DNA of 64,000 bases, from positions 682,001 to 746,000 of the forward strand of contig NZ_JAJAVQ010000001.1 in assembly GCF_020531985.1 (NCBI RefSeq), given 5' to 3'. The stretch is from Rheinheimera aquimaris. GTDB lineage: Bacteria; Pseudomonadota; Gammaproteobacteria; Enterobacterales; Alteromonadaceae. Position numbers and translations under genes: made by a program. This document shows positions 16,930-26,971 of the stretch, one piece after another (within the stretch, counting starts at the first letter, position 1; each line of letters starts with the position of its first letter). The notes below the pieces were generated by a model. It saw nothing but the letters and a program-made list of their open reading frames with translations, was not told the DNA's origin and ran no database searches.

Positions 16930-17805
16930 TTATGCCTTATGCTGCCACACCAGATATAAACCACTTAACATAATGACAGCCGCGCCGGCCAACGTAGAAA
17001 ATTCCGGGTAAAGCTGCCACAACACTATGTCAAAACCAATCCCCCATAACAGCGCCAGATACTCGAACGGCGCAACGATGGCAGCAGGGGCCACTTTAAA
17101 CGCTTCGGTCACTGCCAGTTGGCCACCAAAGCCGGTAACACCAATCAGCACGAAACTCAACCACAGCTCACTGCGTAGTGGTTGCCAGTCAGGCCAGGCT
17201 AATAGCCCGGCGCCAACGGATAACAACGTCATCAGCCAGAACACCATATTGCCGGTACCTTCGCGCCGGCCGAGAATACGCACAGTAATCGCTGACACCG
17301 CATAACAAAATGCCGCCAGTAATGCCATCAGTGCGCCGAAACTTAGCAGCTTGTCGCCGTCAGGTTTTAACATGTAGCCTACCGTCAACAGCCCCAGCGC
17401 AATAGCCACCCAATGTCTGGGCGCAACATACTCTTTCAGCCAGAAGGCAGACATCGCTGTAATTAGCAGCGGAGCGGTAAAAAAGATAGTGTAGGCTTCT
17501 GCCAGCGCCAGGCTTTGCAGGCTGAACACGAAGGCCCATAACATGGTAACCCCCAGCACAGCGCGCAATAAATGTAAGCTCCAGCGCGTATTGAGCAGGG
17601 TTTTATGCCGCCCGGTGCTCAGCAGCCACGACACCACTAAAGGCCAGGCCAAAGCGCCGCGCAAGCAGGCTATTTGCATGGCGCTGTAATAAGGGGTTAA
17701 CGATTTCATCGCCGCATCCATGGCAGCAAACAGCGCCACGGCCAGCACCATGCACAAAATACCGCGTAGCGGCCTATCAACCGAAGAGACAGAAGGTAAA
17801 GACAT
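16930..17805 (-). CDS. DMT-superfamily (EamA) transporter
   Basis: From the preferred ATG at 17805 (MSLPSVSSVDRPLRG) the protein has 291 residues and ten hydrophobic helices in two EamA repeats. The repeats start about residue 15 (GILCMVLAVALFAAMDAAMK) and about residue 150 (LSFGALMALLAAFCYAVSAI). Earlier in-frame starts would add a non-hydrophobic tail with no ribosome site. Such proteins export amino acids, nucleobases or other metabolites, and the substrate is unknown here. It is transcribed on its own, tail to tail with DUF885. Confidence 0.9.
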   Translation of the reverse strand: MSLPSVSSVDRPLRGILCMVLAVALFAAMDAAMKSLTPYYSAMQIACLRGALAWPLVVSWLLSTGRHKTLLNTRWSLHLLRAVLGVTMLWAFVFSLQSLALAEAYTIFFTAPLLITAMSAFWLKEYVAPRHWVAIALGLLTVGYMLKPDGDKLLSFGALMALLAAFCYAVSAITVRILGRREGTGNMVFWLMTLLSVGAGLLAWPDWQPLRSELWLSFVLIGVTGFGGQLAVTEAFKVAPAAIVAPFEYLALLWGIGFDIVLWQLYPEFSTLAGAAVIMLSGLYLVWQHKA

Positions 17806-17913
17806 TGAGCGAAAGCACCAGCGATAACGGTGCGCTATTGTACAGCCGGCAATAGCATCCGGCAGCAGCAAAATGCATCTTGTGCTGCAAAATAGCCTGC
17901 ACTGGTAACGGTG

Positions 17914-18186
17914 CTACTCAAGAAAACTTTTTTCAGATATCACTTTGTAAATAATTACGGTAATAACACAGACTAAAGCCGGGTGCGTCACAAAAGCCAC
18001 TGCGCTCAGCGCATCGGCTTCGCATTGGCTTTTTAATACTGAGCAGAAAATGAAATCAACTATAAATGTTGAACACACGGCCAGTATCACAATCAGCAAA
18101 TAGTTATAGGGGGATTTCAGCTTAACTGCAAAGGCGACCATCAGTATAACCACCACTGGTATACCAAGAGTTACTAATAACATCAT
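17914..18186 (-). CDS. Small membrane protein of unknown function
   Basis: The 90-residue protein has three hydrophobic helices (MLLVTLGIPVVVILMVAFAV; YLLIVILAVCSTFIVDFIF; HPALVCVITVIIYKVIS). I recognise no family. Its start codon overlaps the stop of the DUF4199 gene (ATGA, 4 bp), so the two are translationally coupled and probably act together. Confidence 0.75.
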   Translation of the reverse strand: MMLLVTLGIPVVVILMVAFAVKLKSPYNYLLIVILAVCSTFIVDFIFCSVLKSQCEADALSAVAFVTHPALVCVITVIIYKVISEKSFLE

Positions 18187-18674
18187 CCGGCTGCCTGGCT
18201 TTTAGTTCGCAGAAAAAATGCCACTATCACAGAAGTCAGAATGCCCATAATGGCGGCGCCAATCATACTTTGCAGGATATAGTTACCTAAGCTGAAGTAT
18301 TCCGCTGCTTGCTCTGCTGTCATTATGTTTTGGGAAACAGCATAAGCCTGCACGTTCAGAAAATACTCCGGCGTAATCACCTTATGGGTAAGCCACTGTG
18401 CCGGCGGGCTTAGCAATACTACCACCAGAGTGATCAGCAAGCCCGCACGCATACCCTGTTTCCAGTCCATGTTGCCCTTGTAATCGCGCTGCTTTTTTTG
18501 CCTCAGTGCCAGCACATAAATAAGTATTGCCGGTATCGCAAACAGATTGGTATAAGTGGCGTGCTGCGCAATCAGGCGGCCATGTAAACCTGCTAATTGC
18601 TCGCCCCACATCCACAGCAGCATTACGGCAGTAAAAATAATACCCCAGCGTATTTCGGTCAGATATTTATTCAT
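18183..18674 (-). CDS. DUF4199 family membrane protein
   Basis: The 163-residue protein has four membrane helices: WGIIFTAVMLLWMWGEQLAG, an internal segment at about 42-56, a third at about 77-93, and a C-terminal helix after ILQSMIGAAIMGILTSVIVA. The spacing and the WKQGMRAGLLIT and YILQSMIGA segments match DUF4199, a family found mainly in Bacteroidetes and some Gammaproteobacteria and of unknown function. It overlaps the following small membrane gene by 4 bp. Confidence 0.8.
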   Translation of the reverse strand: MNKYLTEIRWGIIFTAVMLLWMWGEQLAGLHGRLIAQHATYTNLFAIPAILIYVLALRQKKQRDYKGNMDWKQGMRAGLLITLVVVLLSPPAQWLTHKVITPEYFLNVQAYAVSQNIMTAEQAAEYFSLGNYILQSMIGAAIMGILTSVIVAFFLRTKSQAAG

Positions 18675-18785
18675 AAGGTGTTGATGTTATTAGCACAGAT
18701 AACGAAATACTATAGCCGGTTTATCCGGCTTTGCCAGCCCTTCTACCCGGATGATAACTGCCCTTACGGCAGCGTCAGCCCATCG

Positions 18786-20039
18786 TTAACTGTCTTGCAA
18801 TTGCTGGTGCAATTTGGCCAGGATCTTAATATCTTCGCTGTAAACCATAGCATGTTCTGCTCTGGCCAGAGCCGCCGCAGAGTGGCGCTGGCAATGTGGT
18901 TTAAAATCAGTATTTATCTGGCTAAGGGCAATAAAGCTTTTTTGCAGCCGGATTTGAATTTCCAGCACTGCAGCCCCGTCACGTGCTATCGGTGTGTAAA
19001 AGTCATCAAATAAATCTGTCAGGCTTAGGCCAAGCTGCCAGACATAAGGATAATCTATCTGGGCTTTATCATCTTGCGGGCTTTGCCAGTTGGTTAGCAC
19101 CCGGGTGCCACGGCCGATAATTTCAATAGCCGTACCGGGGTCATTCACTGCCGGTGACAGGGCTTTTGACGCTATTTCGGCTAACACCAGTAAACCAAAG
19201 CGCGGATCCTGATCGAAGGTGCGAAAGTCTTCAATGGTAAAAGCGGCTAGCAGCTCATTGTAACCAAGGTTAGCATATGCGCCGTCAACCCATAACAGCG
19301 GCCGGTGCGGGTCAATAAACACCCCTGCCCGCACCACCACATACACCTTGCAGCTGTGTTGCCCAGCCCATTTATTAATCGCTTTTATATCAATATGCTG
19401 AATATAACCAATACGTTCTGTTTGTACCGCTTTGGCGCCATCGGGGATCTGGCTCAGGCTTGTCAACGGGTTAGCATTTAACCACGGGCATTTAGTAAAA
19501 GCGGTTAATGCCGCGTAGGCTTCATCTTCTACTTTACGTGCAGTCTCCCCCACCCGGCCAAGCCCGGATAAATGATTGATCCACACTAATATGGTAACGA
19601 CTATCAGTACAATCACCAGAATAGTGGTCAAAAACAGTACGACTTTGCCTTGCTTGGTATAAAGCTCAGTGTTAAGCAAAATGATACTGACAATGCTGAA
19701 TAAAAATGAGCCGACAAAGGTCGCCAGAGCATTGTGGGTGGTGGTGTCTTCCATCAGCAGCCGGGTGGCCCGTGGCGACACGCTGTTGGTAGAGGCACTG
19801 AACGCGGCGATCATTACGCTGAGCGAAAAGGTAGTCACCGTCAGCATACTGGAGGCCAGTATGGTCAGAATTTTTTCTGCCGCGCCGGCGCCGATAATAT
19901 CGGACAGCGATTCCGGGATAAACGGCTGTACAGCGATAGCCACCATCGCCGAAATCAGCGCCAGCACGGCAAATGAAACCGTCCGCACCCACAACTTACG
20001 GCTCAGTTTTAACAATTGCCAGCCCCACTTCGATACCAT
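18786..20039 (-). CDS. DUF2254 family membrane protein
   Basis: The 417-residue protein has four N-terminal helices (about residues 15-145: FAVLALISAMVAIAVQPF, then the conserved SSMLTVTTFSLSVMIAAFSAS, then SFLFSIVSIILL and VVLFLTTILVIVLIV). A soluble C-terminal half follows with the family motif FGLLVLAEIASKALSPAVNDPGTA. The function is unknown. Its ATG shares one base with the stop of mnmH upstream, so it is likely a third gene of the selD-mnmH operon, although no selenium role is known for DUF2254. Confidence 0.88.
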   Translation of the reverse strand: MVSKWGWQLLKLSRKLWVRTVSFAVLALISAMVAIAVQPFIPESLSDIIGAGAAEKILTILASSMLTVTTFSLSVMIAAFSASTNSVSPRATRLLMEDTTTHNALATFVGSFLFSIVSIILLNTELYTKQGKVVLFLTTILVIVLIVVTILVWINHLSGLGRVGETARKVEDEAYAALTAFTKCPWLNANPLTSLSQIPDGAKAVQTERIGYIQHIDIKAINKWAGQHSCKVYVVVRAGVFIDPHRPLLWVDGAYANLGYNELLAAFTIEDFRTFDQDPRFGLLVLAEIASKALSPAVNDPGTAIEIIGRGTRVLTNWQSPQDDKAQIDYPYVWQLGLSLTDLFDDFYTPIARDGAAVLEIQIRLQKSFIALSQINTDFKPHCQRHSAAALARAEHAMVYSEDIKILAKLHQQLQDS

Positions 20040-21142
20040 CAGTCTATCCTTTTATTGTTGCTGTACCACCAGTCTGCCAGCGCCGGTGCACTGCCCTGCA
20101 TCAATACCGGCAAAGCCCTTTTTTGCAGTTGATAGCGGTACATAGGGTCATAGTAATCCGTTAGCAAAGCGCTGATCCAGACCCGGTGCAGGCTGATGTC
20201 GCCACTGCACTGTTGCTCAGCCAATGCCTGCAGCAACAGTGCCCGTAATTCACTGTACAAAGCCCCGCCAAGGCGTTTACTGATCCGCGCCAGCCCCTGT
20301 TGCAGCATAGCACTTAGCACGCTGAATGCCGTTTCAGCATGGTGCTTGCTGGCTTTTGCCAAAATATCAGTGATGTAATCATGCAGTATAACTTCGATGC
20401 GTTTTTCCAACGGTTCTTCAAGTAATAATGCCGGGCTTTGTTGCATGGCCTGATATAAGCGATGCGGAATACTGCGCTGACCGATCAGCAGGCTTTCATC
20501 TTCCAGTAACAGATAATCTGCCTTCAGCTCACGCACCTGTATAATAGCCGCTGCTAAATCATTCTCAAACTGCACCTGCGGCGGCTGTGGTGTCAATTGC
20601 TGGCCAAAAGCAGAACCGCGATGATTCGCCAAGCCTTCCAGATCAAGCATCTTCAGCTGCTGCAACAAGCGGGTTTTACCACTGCCTGCCGGCCCCGCCA
20701 GCAATAGCAACGGCTGTGACGCTGCCTGGTCAATGACCTGCAGCGCAGCATGGCGTAGTGCTTTAAAGCCGCCCTTAACACGCGGATATACCACACCTTG
20801 CTCTGCCAGCCATTGCTGCACAATTTGTGAACGCAGGCCGCCACGGGCGCAGTACAAGATGCCATCAGGGTACTTCTGTGTAAAATCCAGCCAGGCTTCG
20901 ATACGTTGCTGCTTTAGCGCGCCGCTGACCAGCTGATGCCCCAGCGCAATAGCAGACTGCTGCCCGTGTTGTTTGTAACAGGTGCCGACAGCTGCGCGCT
21001 CGGCGTCGTTCATCAAGGGCAAATTGTAGCTGTGATTAAATGTGCCCTTGGTAAACTCCACCGGCGCACGCACATCCATTAGCGGCAACCGCAGGCGCAG
21101 AATGTGCAGATAATCATCAGTTACCGGAAAATGCTCTGCCAT
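20039..21142 (-). CDS. mnmH: tRNA 2-selenouridine synthase
   Basis: MnmH (SelU, YbbB) replaces the sulfur of 2-thiouridine at the wobble position of certain tRNAs by selenium, using selenophosphate. The 367-residue protein has an N-terminal rhodanese domain with active Cys in ILYCARGGLRS (about residue 97) preceded by LMDVRAPVEF. A P-loop domain with Walker A LAGPAGSGKTRLL (about residue 144) follows. It lies 8 bp after selD, the selenophosphate supplier, making a dedicated tRNA-selenation operon. Confidence 0.96.
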   Translation of the reverse strand: MAEHFPVTDDYLHILRLRLPLMDVRAPVEFTKGTFNHSYNLPLMNDAERAAVGTCYKQHGQQSAIALGHQLVSGALKQQRIEAWLDFTQKYPDGILYCARGGLRSQIVQQWLAEQGVVYPRVKGGFKALRHAALQVIDQAASQPLLLLAGPAGSGKTRLLQQLKMLDLEGLANHRGSAFGQQLTPQPPQVQFENDLAAAIIQVRELKADYLLLEDESLLIGQRSIPHRLYQAMQQSPALLLEEPLEKRIEVILHDYITDILAKASKHHAETAFSVLSAMLQQGLARISKRLGGALYSELRALLLQALAEQQCSGDISLHRVWISALLTDYYDPMYRYQLQKRALPVLMQGSAPALADWWYSNNKRID

Positions 21143-21150
21143 AACGTGCG

Positions 21151-22191
21151 TTAGCGCACCCTGACCAGATGGCCTTTACGTGCAGCTTTCAGCTCGCCGA
21201 TCGGCGCCAAGGTTAAATCGTGCGCTACGGCCAGATGAATAAGTGCGGCCTCAGCTTTAGCATTAACTGCAATCAGCAAACCACCGCTGGTTTGCGGATC
21301 GCATAATAATGCCTGCTGCTGCTCGGTTAATGGCGATACTTTGCCACCATAACTGGCAAAATTACGCGCACTGCCGCCCGGCACACAGCCCTTGGCAATA
21401 TAGTCGCTGACATGTGGCAGCACCGGTACCGTCTGGCTGTCCAGATCAGCACTCAGCCCACTGCCTTCACACATTTCAATCAAATGCCCCAGTAAGCCAA
21501 AACCGGTAACATCCGTCATGGCGTTTACACCATCCAGCCCGGCGATATCGGCGCCAATACGGTTAAGCTGTACCATGGTGTCACGCGCTATGTCGCTGTG
21601 GTTGTGCTGTAACTTCTTCTGTTTTTGCGCGGTTGTTAAAATACCAATGCCGAGCGGTTTAGTCAGATACAGTCTGTCTCCGGCTTTGGCCGTGTTATTA
21701 CGTTTTAAATAGTTGATATCTACCCGCCCGGTAACCGCCAGGCCAAATATCGGTTCAGGGGTATCAATGCTGTGGCCACCGGCCAGCACAATGCCAGCGT
21801 CTTTACAGGTGTGGCGCGCACCTTCGAGCACCTGTTGTGCCAATTCAGCCGGCAACTTACTGACCGGCCAGCCCAAAATAGCGATCGCCAGCAAAGGCTT
21901 GCCGCCCATAGCATAAATATCGCTAATGGCATTGGTGGCCGCAATACGGCCAAAATCGAAGGCATCATCAACGATAGGCATAAAGAAATCGGTGGTACTG
22001 AGAATGGCTGTGCCATCGCCTAAATCATAAGCTGCAGCATCATCTTTGCTGCTATTACCTACCAGCAAACCGGGGTCTGAAAATGTCAGGCTGGATTGCA
22101 GAATTTTATCCAGCACCTGAGGTGATATTTTACAGCCACAGCCTGCGCCGTGACTGTACTCAGTTAACTTAATGGCAGAAAGATCAATCAT
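21151..22191 (-). CDS. selD: Selenide, water dikinase (selenophosphate synthase)
   Basis: SelD makes selenophosphate from selenide and ATP. The catalytic pair lies in GAGCGCK, with an ordinary Cys (no TGA codon) where selenocysteine-containing forms have Sec; the following Lys is also kept. The Gly-rich AIRS-type ATP-binding segments ([30 protein letters not shown]) and [12 protein letters not shown] are intact. I used the ATG at 22191; a GTG two codons earlier (22197) is equally possible. No selA or selB is in the window, and the partner mnmH suggests selenium here goes to tRNA. Confidence 0.96.
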   Translation of the reverse strand: MIDLSAIKLTEYSHGAGCGCKISPQVLDKILQSSLTFSDPGLLVGNSSKDDAAAYDLGDGTAILSTTDFFMPIVDDAFDFGRIAATNAISDIYAMGGKPLLAIAILGWPVSKLPAELAQQVLEGARHTCKDAGIVLAGGHSIDTPEPIFGLAVTGRVDINYLKRNNTAKAGDRLYLTKPLGIGILTTAQKQKKLQHNHSDIARDTMVQLNRIGADIAGLDGVNAMTDVTGFGLLGHLIEMCEGSGLSADLDSQTVPVLPHVSDYIAKGCVPGGSARNFASYGGKVSPLTEQQQALLCDPQTSGGLLIAVNAKAEAALIHLAVAHDLTLAPIGELKAARKGHLVRVR

Positions 22192-22275
22192 AGTCACGCT
22201 TAGCGAACACCCAATAGCGCCAACATAACCAAAGCACTGCCAGATAACAAGTGTTGTTCAGATAAGCCAAACCAG

Positions 22276-22298
22276 ACGCCACGGCACAACCGTGGCGT
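22276..22298. terminator. Hairpin between selD and the M28 peptidase
   Basis: ACGCCACGG and CCGTGGCGT form a perfect 9-bp stem with loop CACAA. It lies just past the M28 gene stop (minus strand) and upstream of selD. Neither side has a clean T-run, so termination may be weak or Rho-aided. Confidence 0.45.
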
Positions 22299-22307
22299 AA
22301 AACGCAA

Positions 22308-24017
22308 TTAAGGTTGTGAGCTCAGCGACTTATCGCGCACAGCCTTAAATTCTTTACCTTCAAGCCAGTTTGGCCAGCTATTGCTGTTTGCCAGTTCATT
22401 ACCTACCTGAAAATACAAAAACAGATCCTGCTGGGCACCGCGCAAATCCCACTCCGGGTCAAACTCATCCGTCACTTTATGGTAATAGTCACTGACATAG
22501 CGCTGGCGCTGCTTCAAACCCCAGTCTTTACCATGCTCAAAGCTATCAATGCCGCCGCGGGCATACAGCATAGGCACACCTTTTTTCGCCAGGTTAAAGT
22601 GATCAGAGCGGTAATAAAAACCGTCCTGCGGTGTGGGTTCCGGTGCTATGTAACGGTTTTGTGCTTTGGCGTAACGGCTAAGTACAGGTTCAAGCTCTGA
22701 GCTGCCGTAGCCAAATACCATCACATCGCGCATCGGGCCATAGACGTTAATCACATCCATATTAATGCCGGCTACGGTTTTATTTAAATCAAACAGTGGG
22801 TTATTAGCATACCAGGCAGAACCTAACAAACCACGCTCTTCCACCGTTACCGCTAAAAACGCTACCGAGCGTTTTGGTGCCGGGCCGGCTTTAAACTGCT
22901 CTGCCAATGCTAACAGGGCGGCAACCCCGCCGGCGTTATCCTGGGCTCCGTTAAAAATTTTGTCATCAGGCCGGCTGAAATCCAGGCCGAAATGATCCCA
23001 GTGCGCCATATAGATCACGGCCTCATCAGGCTGCTCAGTGCCTTCGATATAGCCAATGACGTTGTTCGACGTCAGCTGACGCAGGTTATTGCTAATGCTG
23101 ATAGAAGCGCGTTGTTTAAACCTGACCGGTTTAAAATCTTTGCTCAGCGCCTGCTGCCGCAGCTTCGCCAACGAAGTGCCGTTTTGTGCAAACAGTTGCT
23201 CTGCCGCCTGCAGCGACAACCAGCCTTCTACCTGGGCTTTGTGCATATTTTTGTGCTCGGCAGCCAGTTCAAACCGGATAGGCGATGTACCGGCGACTAC
23301 ATTCCAGCCGTAGCTGGCCGCATCGGTTTCGTGCACGATAAGCGCCATAGCTGCACCCTGACGCGCGGCTTCTTCGTATTTGTAGGTCCAGCGGCCGTAG
23401 TACGTCATGGCATTGCCGGTAAACAGGGCCGGGTCCTGTGTGGCATACCCCGGATCGTTCACCAGGATCACCACCGTTTTACCTTTTACGTCCAGGCCGG
23501 CGTAGTCGTTCCAGTTATACTCTGGCGCGACAATACCGTAACCGACAAACACCACCTCACTGTCTGTCACATCAATTTGCTTTTGCATGCGGGTAGACCA
23601 AGCCATCATATCGGTTTTGTATGTCAGGCTGCGCTTAACACCAGCATCGGTGCTGAGCGTTAACGCCGACACCTTAACCGGGTCAATTTGCATCACCGGC
23701 ACTGGCTGGCGGTAACTGCCGTCTTTATACGGCGTTAAGCCGATGCGGGCAAACTGCTGCTCCAGATAGCGTACGGTGTTTTCTTCCCCCTGAGTCGCAG
23801 GTGCCCGCCCCTGCATCTCATCTGAGGCAATCCGCTGAAAGTACGCGGAGAAATTGCGGTTAAATTCGGTTTGTACCAGGCCTGTTTGCGCAGCAGGTTG
23901 ATTAGCATTGCTATCTGCCGGCACTGCGGCTTGGTGATTAACACAAGATGCCAGCAGCAGGCAGGCGGCAACTGAAGCCGTCGCTGCTGCCAAGCGGTAA
24001 GTAAATTGTCGTCTCAT
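22308..24017 (-). CDS. M28 family metallopeptidase with PA domain, lipoprotein
   Basis: The 569-residue protein has a lipobox LLASC (Cys25). A helical N-terminal part and a protease-associated (PA) insert (about 150-290) precede a zinc peptidase domain (about 330-540). Two-zinc ligands of the M28 family are recognisable: His in MAHWDHFG, bridging Asp in GAQDNAGGVAAL, the Glu pair in TVEERGLLGS, Asp in NMDVINVYG and His in YRSDHFNLA. It is an aminopeptidase or carboxypeptidase-like enzyme anchored to the membrane, facing the periplasm. It is expressed alone. Confidence 0.92.
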   Translation of the reverse strand: MRRQFTYRLAAATASVAACLLLASCVNHQAAVPADSNANQPAAQTGLVQTEFNRNFSAYFQRIASDEMQGRAPATQGEENTVRYLEQQFARIGLTPYKDGSYRQPVPVMQIDPVKVSALTLSTDAGVKRSLTYKTDMMAWSTRMQKQIDVTDSEVVFVGYGIVAPEYNWNDYAGLDVKGKTVVILVNDPGYATQDPALFTGNAMTYYGRWTYKYEEAARQGAAMALIVHETDAASYGWNVVAGTSPIRFELAAEHKNMHKAQVEGWLSLQAAEQLFAQNGTSLAKLRQQALSKDFKPVRFKQRASISISNNLRQLTSNNVIGYIEGTEQPDEAVIYMAHWDHFGLDFSRPDDKIFNGAQDNAGGVAALLALAEQFKAGPAPKRSVAFLAVTVEERGLLGSAWYANNPLFDLNKTVAGINMDVINVYGPMRDVMVFGYGSSELEPVLSRYAKAQNRYIAPEPTPQDGFYYRSDHFNLAKKGVPMLYARGGIDSFEHGKDWGLKQRQRYVSDYYHKVTDEFDPEWDLRGAQQDLFLYFQVGNELANSNSWPNWLEGKEFKAVRDKSLSSQP

Positions 24018-24101
24018 CAGGTTTCCTTGCTACAACAGGGTAGTATTTACCTTACCTGATATAGCCTGCGCAAACGACAGGCTTGAGACAGATAACCGGG
24101 A

Positions 24102-24830
24102 TCAGGGTTTAATTTTATAAATCACATTAACTGATTTTTGCAGCGTAATGTGTCTTGGCAGTACCAGGTTAGCCCCGCTGTCGGCCATCTCTGCTTTGCC
24201 ACGCATAGCACCAAAACTAACGGCATTGCCGCTAAAACCAAAGTCACCAGCCAGCTGACCCCAACCGCCGGCTTCGGTTATTGCAAATACCGTGGAAATT
24301 TTTACGCCCTGTGCACCGGCCAGCCGATCCGCCCGACGACGGGCATCTTCACCGGCTTGCTGGCTTAATTTCGTTTCCAGCTCTTCACGCTGGCTGCTGT
24401 CGAAACTGCCATTGATAGAAAATACATTCTCCTGCTTAAACAGATAATCCATCACATCGATATAATGCGTCAGCTGATTTAGTGTTACGGTTATCGGCTG
24501 GCTGGCTTCGTAGCCAGTAATGGCTCTGTCGTTGTAATCTTTGTACAGCGCTTCTTTATTAATCTGCGCGGCATCAATATCGGCCTCGCTCACGCCCACA
24601 GAGGCCAGAAACTGCATTAAATCACGGCCTTGTTTATACACGGCTTCGGTGGCGGCATCTGCACGTTCGGCAGTATGGCGGATCATAAACTGAATACGGG
24701 CTTTGTCCGGCGCGACGTCCAGTTTGGCTTCACCTGTAACATTAATAAACGGAAAGTCCGGTAACGGGCTGGCGGCAACACTGCTACTGATAAGTAAAAC
24801 TGCACTGCTGATACGGGTTGCTAATTTCAT
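24102..24830 (-). CDS. SIMPL-domain (DUF541) periplasmic protein
   Basis: The ATG at 24830 is preferred because GAGG lies just upstream and it starts a clean signal peptide (MKLATRISSAVLLISSSVAA). The 242-residue product carries one SIMPL/DUF541 domain: INVTGEAKLDVAPDKARIQF at the start, YEASQPITVTLNQLTHYIDV in the middle and the Lys/Arg-rich EDARRRADRLAGAQGVK helix. E. coli YggE is a relative linked to oxidative stress tolerance. It is encoded alone between two secreted peptidases. Confidence 0.9.
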   Translation of the reverse strand: MKLATRISSAVLLISSSVAASPLPDFPFINVTGEAKLDVAPDKARIQFMIRHTAERADAATEAVYKQGRDLMQFLASVGVSEADIDAAQINKEALYKDYNDRAITGYEASQPITVTLNQLTHYIDVMDYLFKQENVFSINGSFDSSQREELETKLSQQAGEDARRRADRLAGAQGVKISTVFAITEAGGWGQLAGDFGFSGNAVSFGAMRGKAEMADSGANLVLPRHITLQKSVNVIYKIKP

Positions 24831-24981
24831 ACATACCTCACTGTTAAATTTATTCTGCACCTGGCGTAATACCTTTATTACAACAGAGCCGGCCTGGCGG
24901 AATTGTCAATATTTGTAGCCTTGTGTTCGCGCGGCCTTTGCCTTTACACTGCGCTTTCGCTTGTTTTTAGGAAAAACTCTG

Positions 24982-26820
24982 ATGTCTGTACGTATGTTTC
25001 CCCTTGCCGCCAGCCTGCTGTGCAGCAGCTATGTTATGGCTGCAACCGACAGCTATACCTATGCCAATACTGACGATGTGGTTGTTAAGCATTTACACCT
25101 CGACCTTAGTGTCGACTTTGCCGAAAAAGCCTTGTCTGGCTTTGCCGATTTACAACTGAATTGGCTGGATGCAAACAGCACTACCGTATTTCTTGATACC
25201 CGCGATCTGCAAATTGAGCGCATTTACGCCAAACGTGCTGATGGCAGCTGGCAAAAAGTCGCTTTTACGCTGGGCCAGCGTGACGATGTACTGGGTAGCA
25301 AGCTTACCGTCAACCCTAAATTTCAGGCACAAACCTTACGTATTTACTACCGCTCTACTGATAAAGCGTCTGGCTTACAATGGCTGACACCTGAGCAAAC
25401 TGCCGGTAAAACCACGCCCTTTATGTTTAGCCAGAATCAGGCGATCCATGCCCGTAGCTGGATCCCAATTCAGGATACGCCTTCAGTACGGCTCACCTAC
25501 ACTGCACGCATTCATACCAGCGACGATGTTCTGGCCATTATGAGTGCCAATAATGAACCGGGCATGATTCGTGACGGCGACTATCAGTTCACTATGCCAA
25601 AAGCCATTCCGGCTTATTTAATCGCCATCGCCGCAGGCGATTTGCAATTCAAAGCCATGAGTGAGCAAACCGGCGTTTATGCAGAGCCTTATATTTTAAA
25701 TGCCGCAGCAGAAGAGTTCGCCAGCACCCAGGCGATGATTGACGCTACAGAAAAGCTTTATGGCGACTACCGCTGGGGCCGGTACGACCTGTTGATGTTA
25801 CCGCCAAGCTTTCCGTTTGGCGGCATGGAAAACCCTGAACTGTCGTTTATCACACCAACAGTAGTAGCAGGTGATCGCAGCCTGGTCAGCCTGATCGCGC
25901 ACGAGCTGGCACACTCCTGGTCTGGCAACCTGGTAACTAACGCCAGCTGGCGCGATCTGTGGCTAAACGAAGGCTTCACCTCTTATGTTGAAAACCGCAT
26001 TATGGAGCAGGTATTTGGTGTTGATCGCGCCGTGATGGAACAGGCCTTGTCGGTACAGGGCTTAAAAGAAGAGCTGCAAAATTTAAGCGCTAACGACAGC
26101 GTGCTGCACATTGACCTGCAGGGACGTGACCCGGACGATGCCTTCAGCGGTGTGCCATACACCAAGGGTCAGTTATTCTTAATGTTTTTAGAGCAGAAGT
26201 TTGGCCGCGACAAATTTGACCCTTTTGTACGCCAGTACTTTGACGACCACGCTTTTGAAAGCATCACCACCGCCGACTTTGAGCAATACCTGCAGCAGAA
26301 TTTGCTAAGCAAATACCCGGGCATAGTGTCAAGCGACGAAGCCAAAACCTGGATTTACGGTACCGGCTTACCAGAGGGTACGCCACAGCCACAATCTGAT
26401 GCGTTTAATAAGGTACAGCAGCAGCTTGATAGCTGGCTGACAGGTGCAGCAAGTTTAGACTCGCTGCCAACGGCTGACTGGACAGTGCATGAGTGGCTGT
26501 ATTTTATTAATAACCTGCCGCTGTCTATCAGCGCCGAGCAAATGGTGCAGCTTGATGCCGCCTTTGAGCTGACACAGTCAACCAATGCGGAGATCGCGCA
26601 CGCCTGGTACTTGCTGGCGCTGAAAACCGGCTATCAGGAGATCGCCGCACCACTTGAGCGCTACCTGATCAATATCGGCCGGCGCAAACTGATCATTCCT
26701 TTGTATAAGCAACTGGCCACAACACCGGAAGGTCTGGCTTTTGCCCGTGCCGTATACGAAAAAGCCCGGCCGGGTTATCACCCGCTGTCTCAGGGCTCGG
26801 TAGACGAACTACTGAAATAA
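24982..26820 (+). CDS. M1 family zinc aminopeptidase (leukotriene-A4-hydrolase-like), exported
   Basis: The ATG at 24982 is chosen because AGGA lies about 9 bp upstream; a TTG at 24961 has none. The 612-residue protein has a signal peptide, an N-terminal beta-saddle domain, a thermolysin-like catalytic domain with [10 protein letters not shown] (substrate-binding GxMEN) and the zinc motif HELAHSW (about residue 307) plus NEGFTSYVE about 19 residues later. A C-terminal helical domain follows. It resembles the cold-active aminopeptidase ColAP of Colwellia. It removes N-terminal residues from peptides in the periplasm. A good terminator follows. Confidence 0.93.
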   Translation: MSVRMFPLAASLLCSSYVMAATDSYTYANTDDVVVKHLHLDLSVDFAEKALSGFADLQLNWLDANSTTVFLDTRDLQIERIYAKRADGSWQKVAFTLGQRDDVLGSKLTVNPKFQAQTLRIYYRSTDKASGLQWLTPEQTAGKTTPFMFSQNQAIHARSWIPIQDTPSVRLTYTARIHTSDDVLAIMSANNEPGMIRDGDYQFTMPKAIPAYLIAIAAGDLQFKAMSEQTGVYAEPYILNAAAEEFASTQAMIDATEKLYGDYRWGRYDLLMLPPSFPFGGMENPELSFITPTVVAGDRSLVSLIAHELAHSWSGNLVTNASWRDLWLNEGFTSYVENRIMEQVFGVDRAVMEQALSVQGLKEELQNLSANDSVLHIDLQGRDPDDAFSGVPYTKGQLFLMFLEQKFGRDKFDPFVRQYFDDHAFESITTADFEQYLQQNLLSKYPGIVSSDEAKTWIYGTGLPEGTPQPQSDAFNKVQQQLDSWLTGAASLDSLPTADWTVHEWLYFINNLPLSISAEQMVQLDAAFELTQSTNAEIAHAWYLLALKTGYQEIAAPLERYLINIGRRKLIIPLYKQLATTPEGLAFARAVYEKARPGYHPLSQGSVDELLK

Positions 26821-26847
26821 GCCGCTTTTGCTAACTGTGGCACCGAC

Positions 26848-26880
26848 AACGGCAGCGCTGGTTAACACGCTGCCGTTTTT
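26848..26880 (+). terminator. Rho-independent terminator of the M1 aminopeptidase gene
   Basis: AACGGCAGCG (26848-26857) pairs perfectly with CGCTGCCGTT (26868-26877), loop of 10 nt, followed by TTT. It lies 28 bp after the stop. Confidence 0.85.
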
Positions 26881-26971
26881 ACACTGGATAAAGCCACTGC
26901 GCTAATGCAGAATGTCAGCCAACATACTGCTGGCTGCAACCAGTGATGATATTCAGATGGCGGAAATAGCT

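Noticed and set aside
21151-22191. Selenocysteine in SelD
   Set aside because: The catalytic position has Cys, no in-frame TGA and no SECIS-like hairpin was found.
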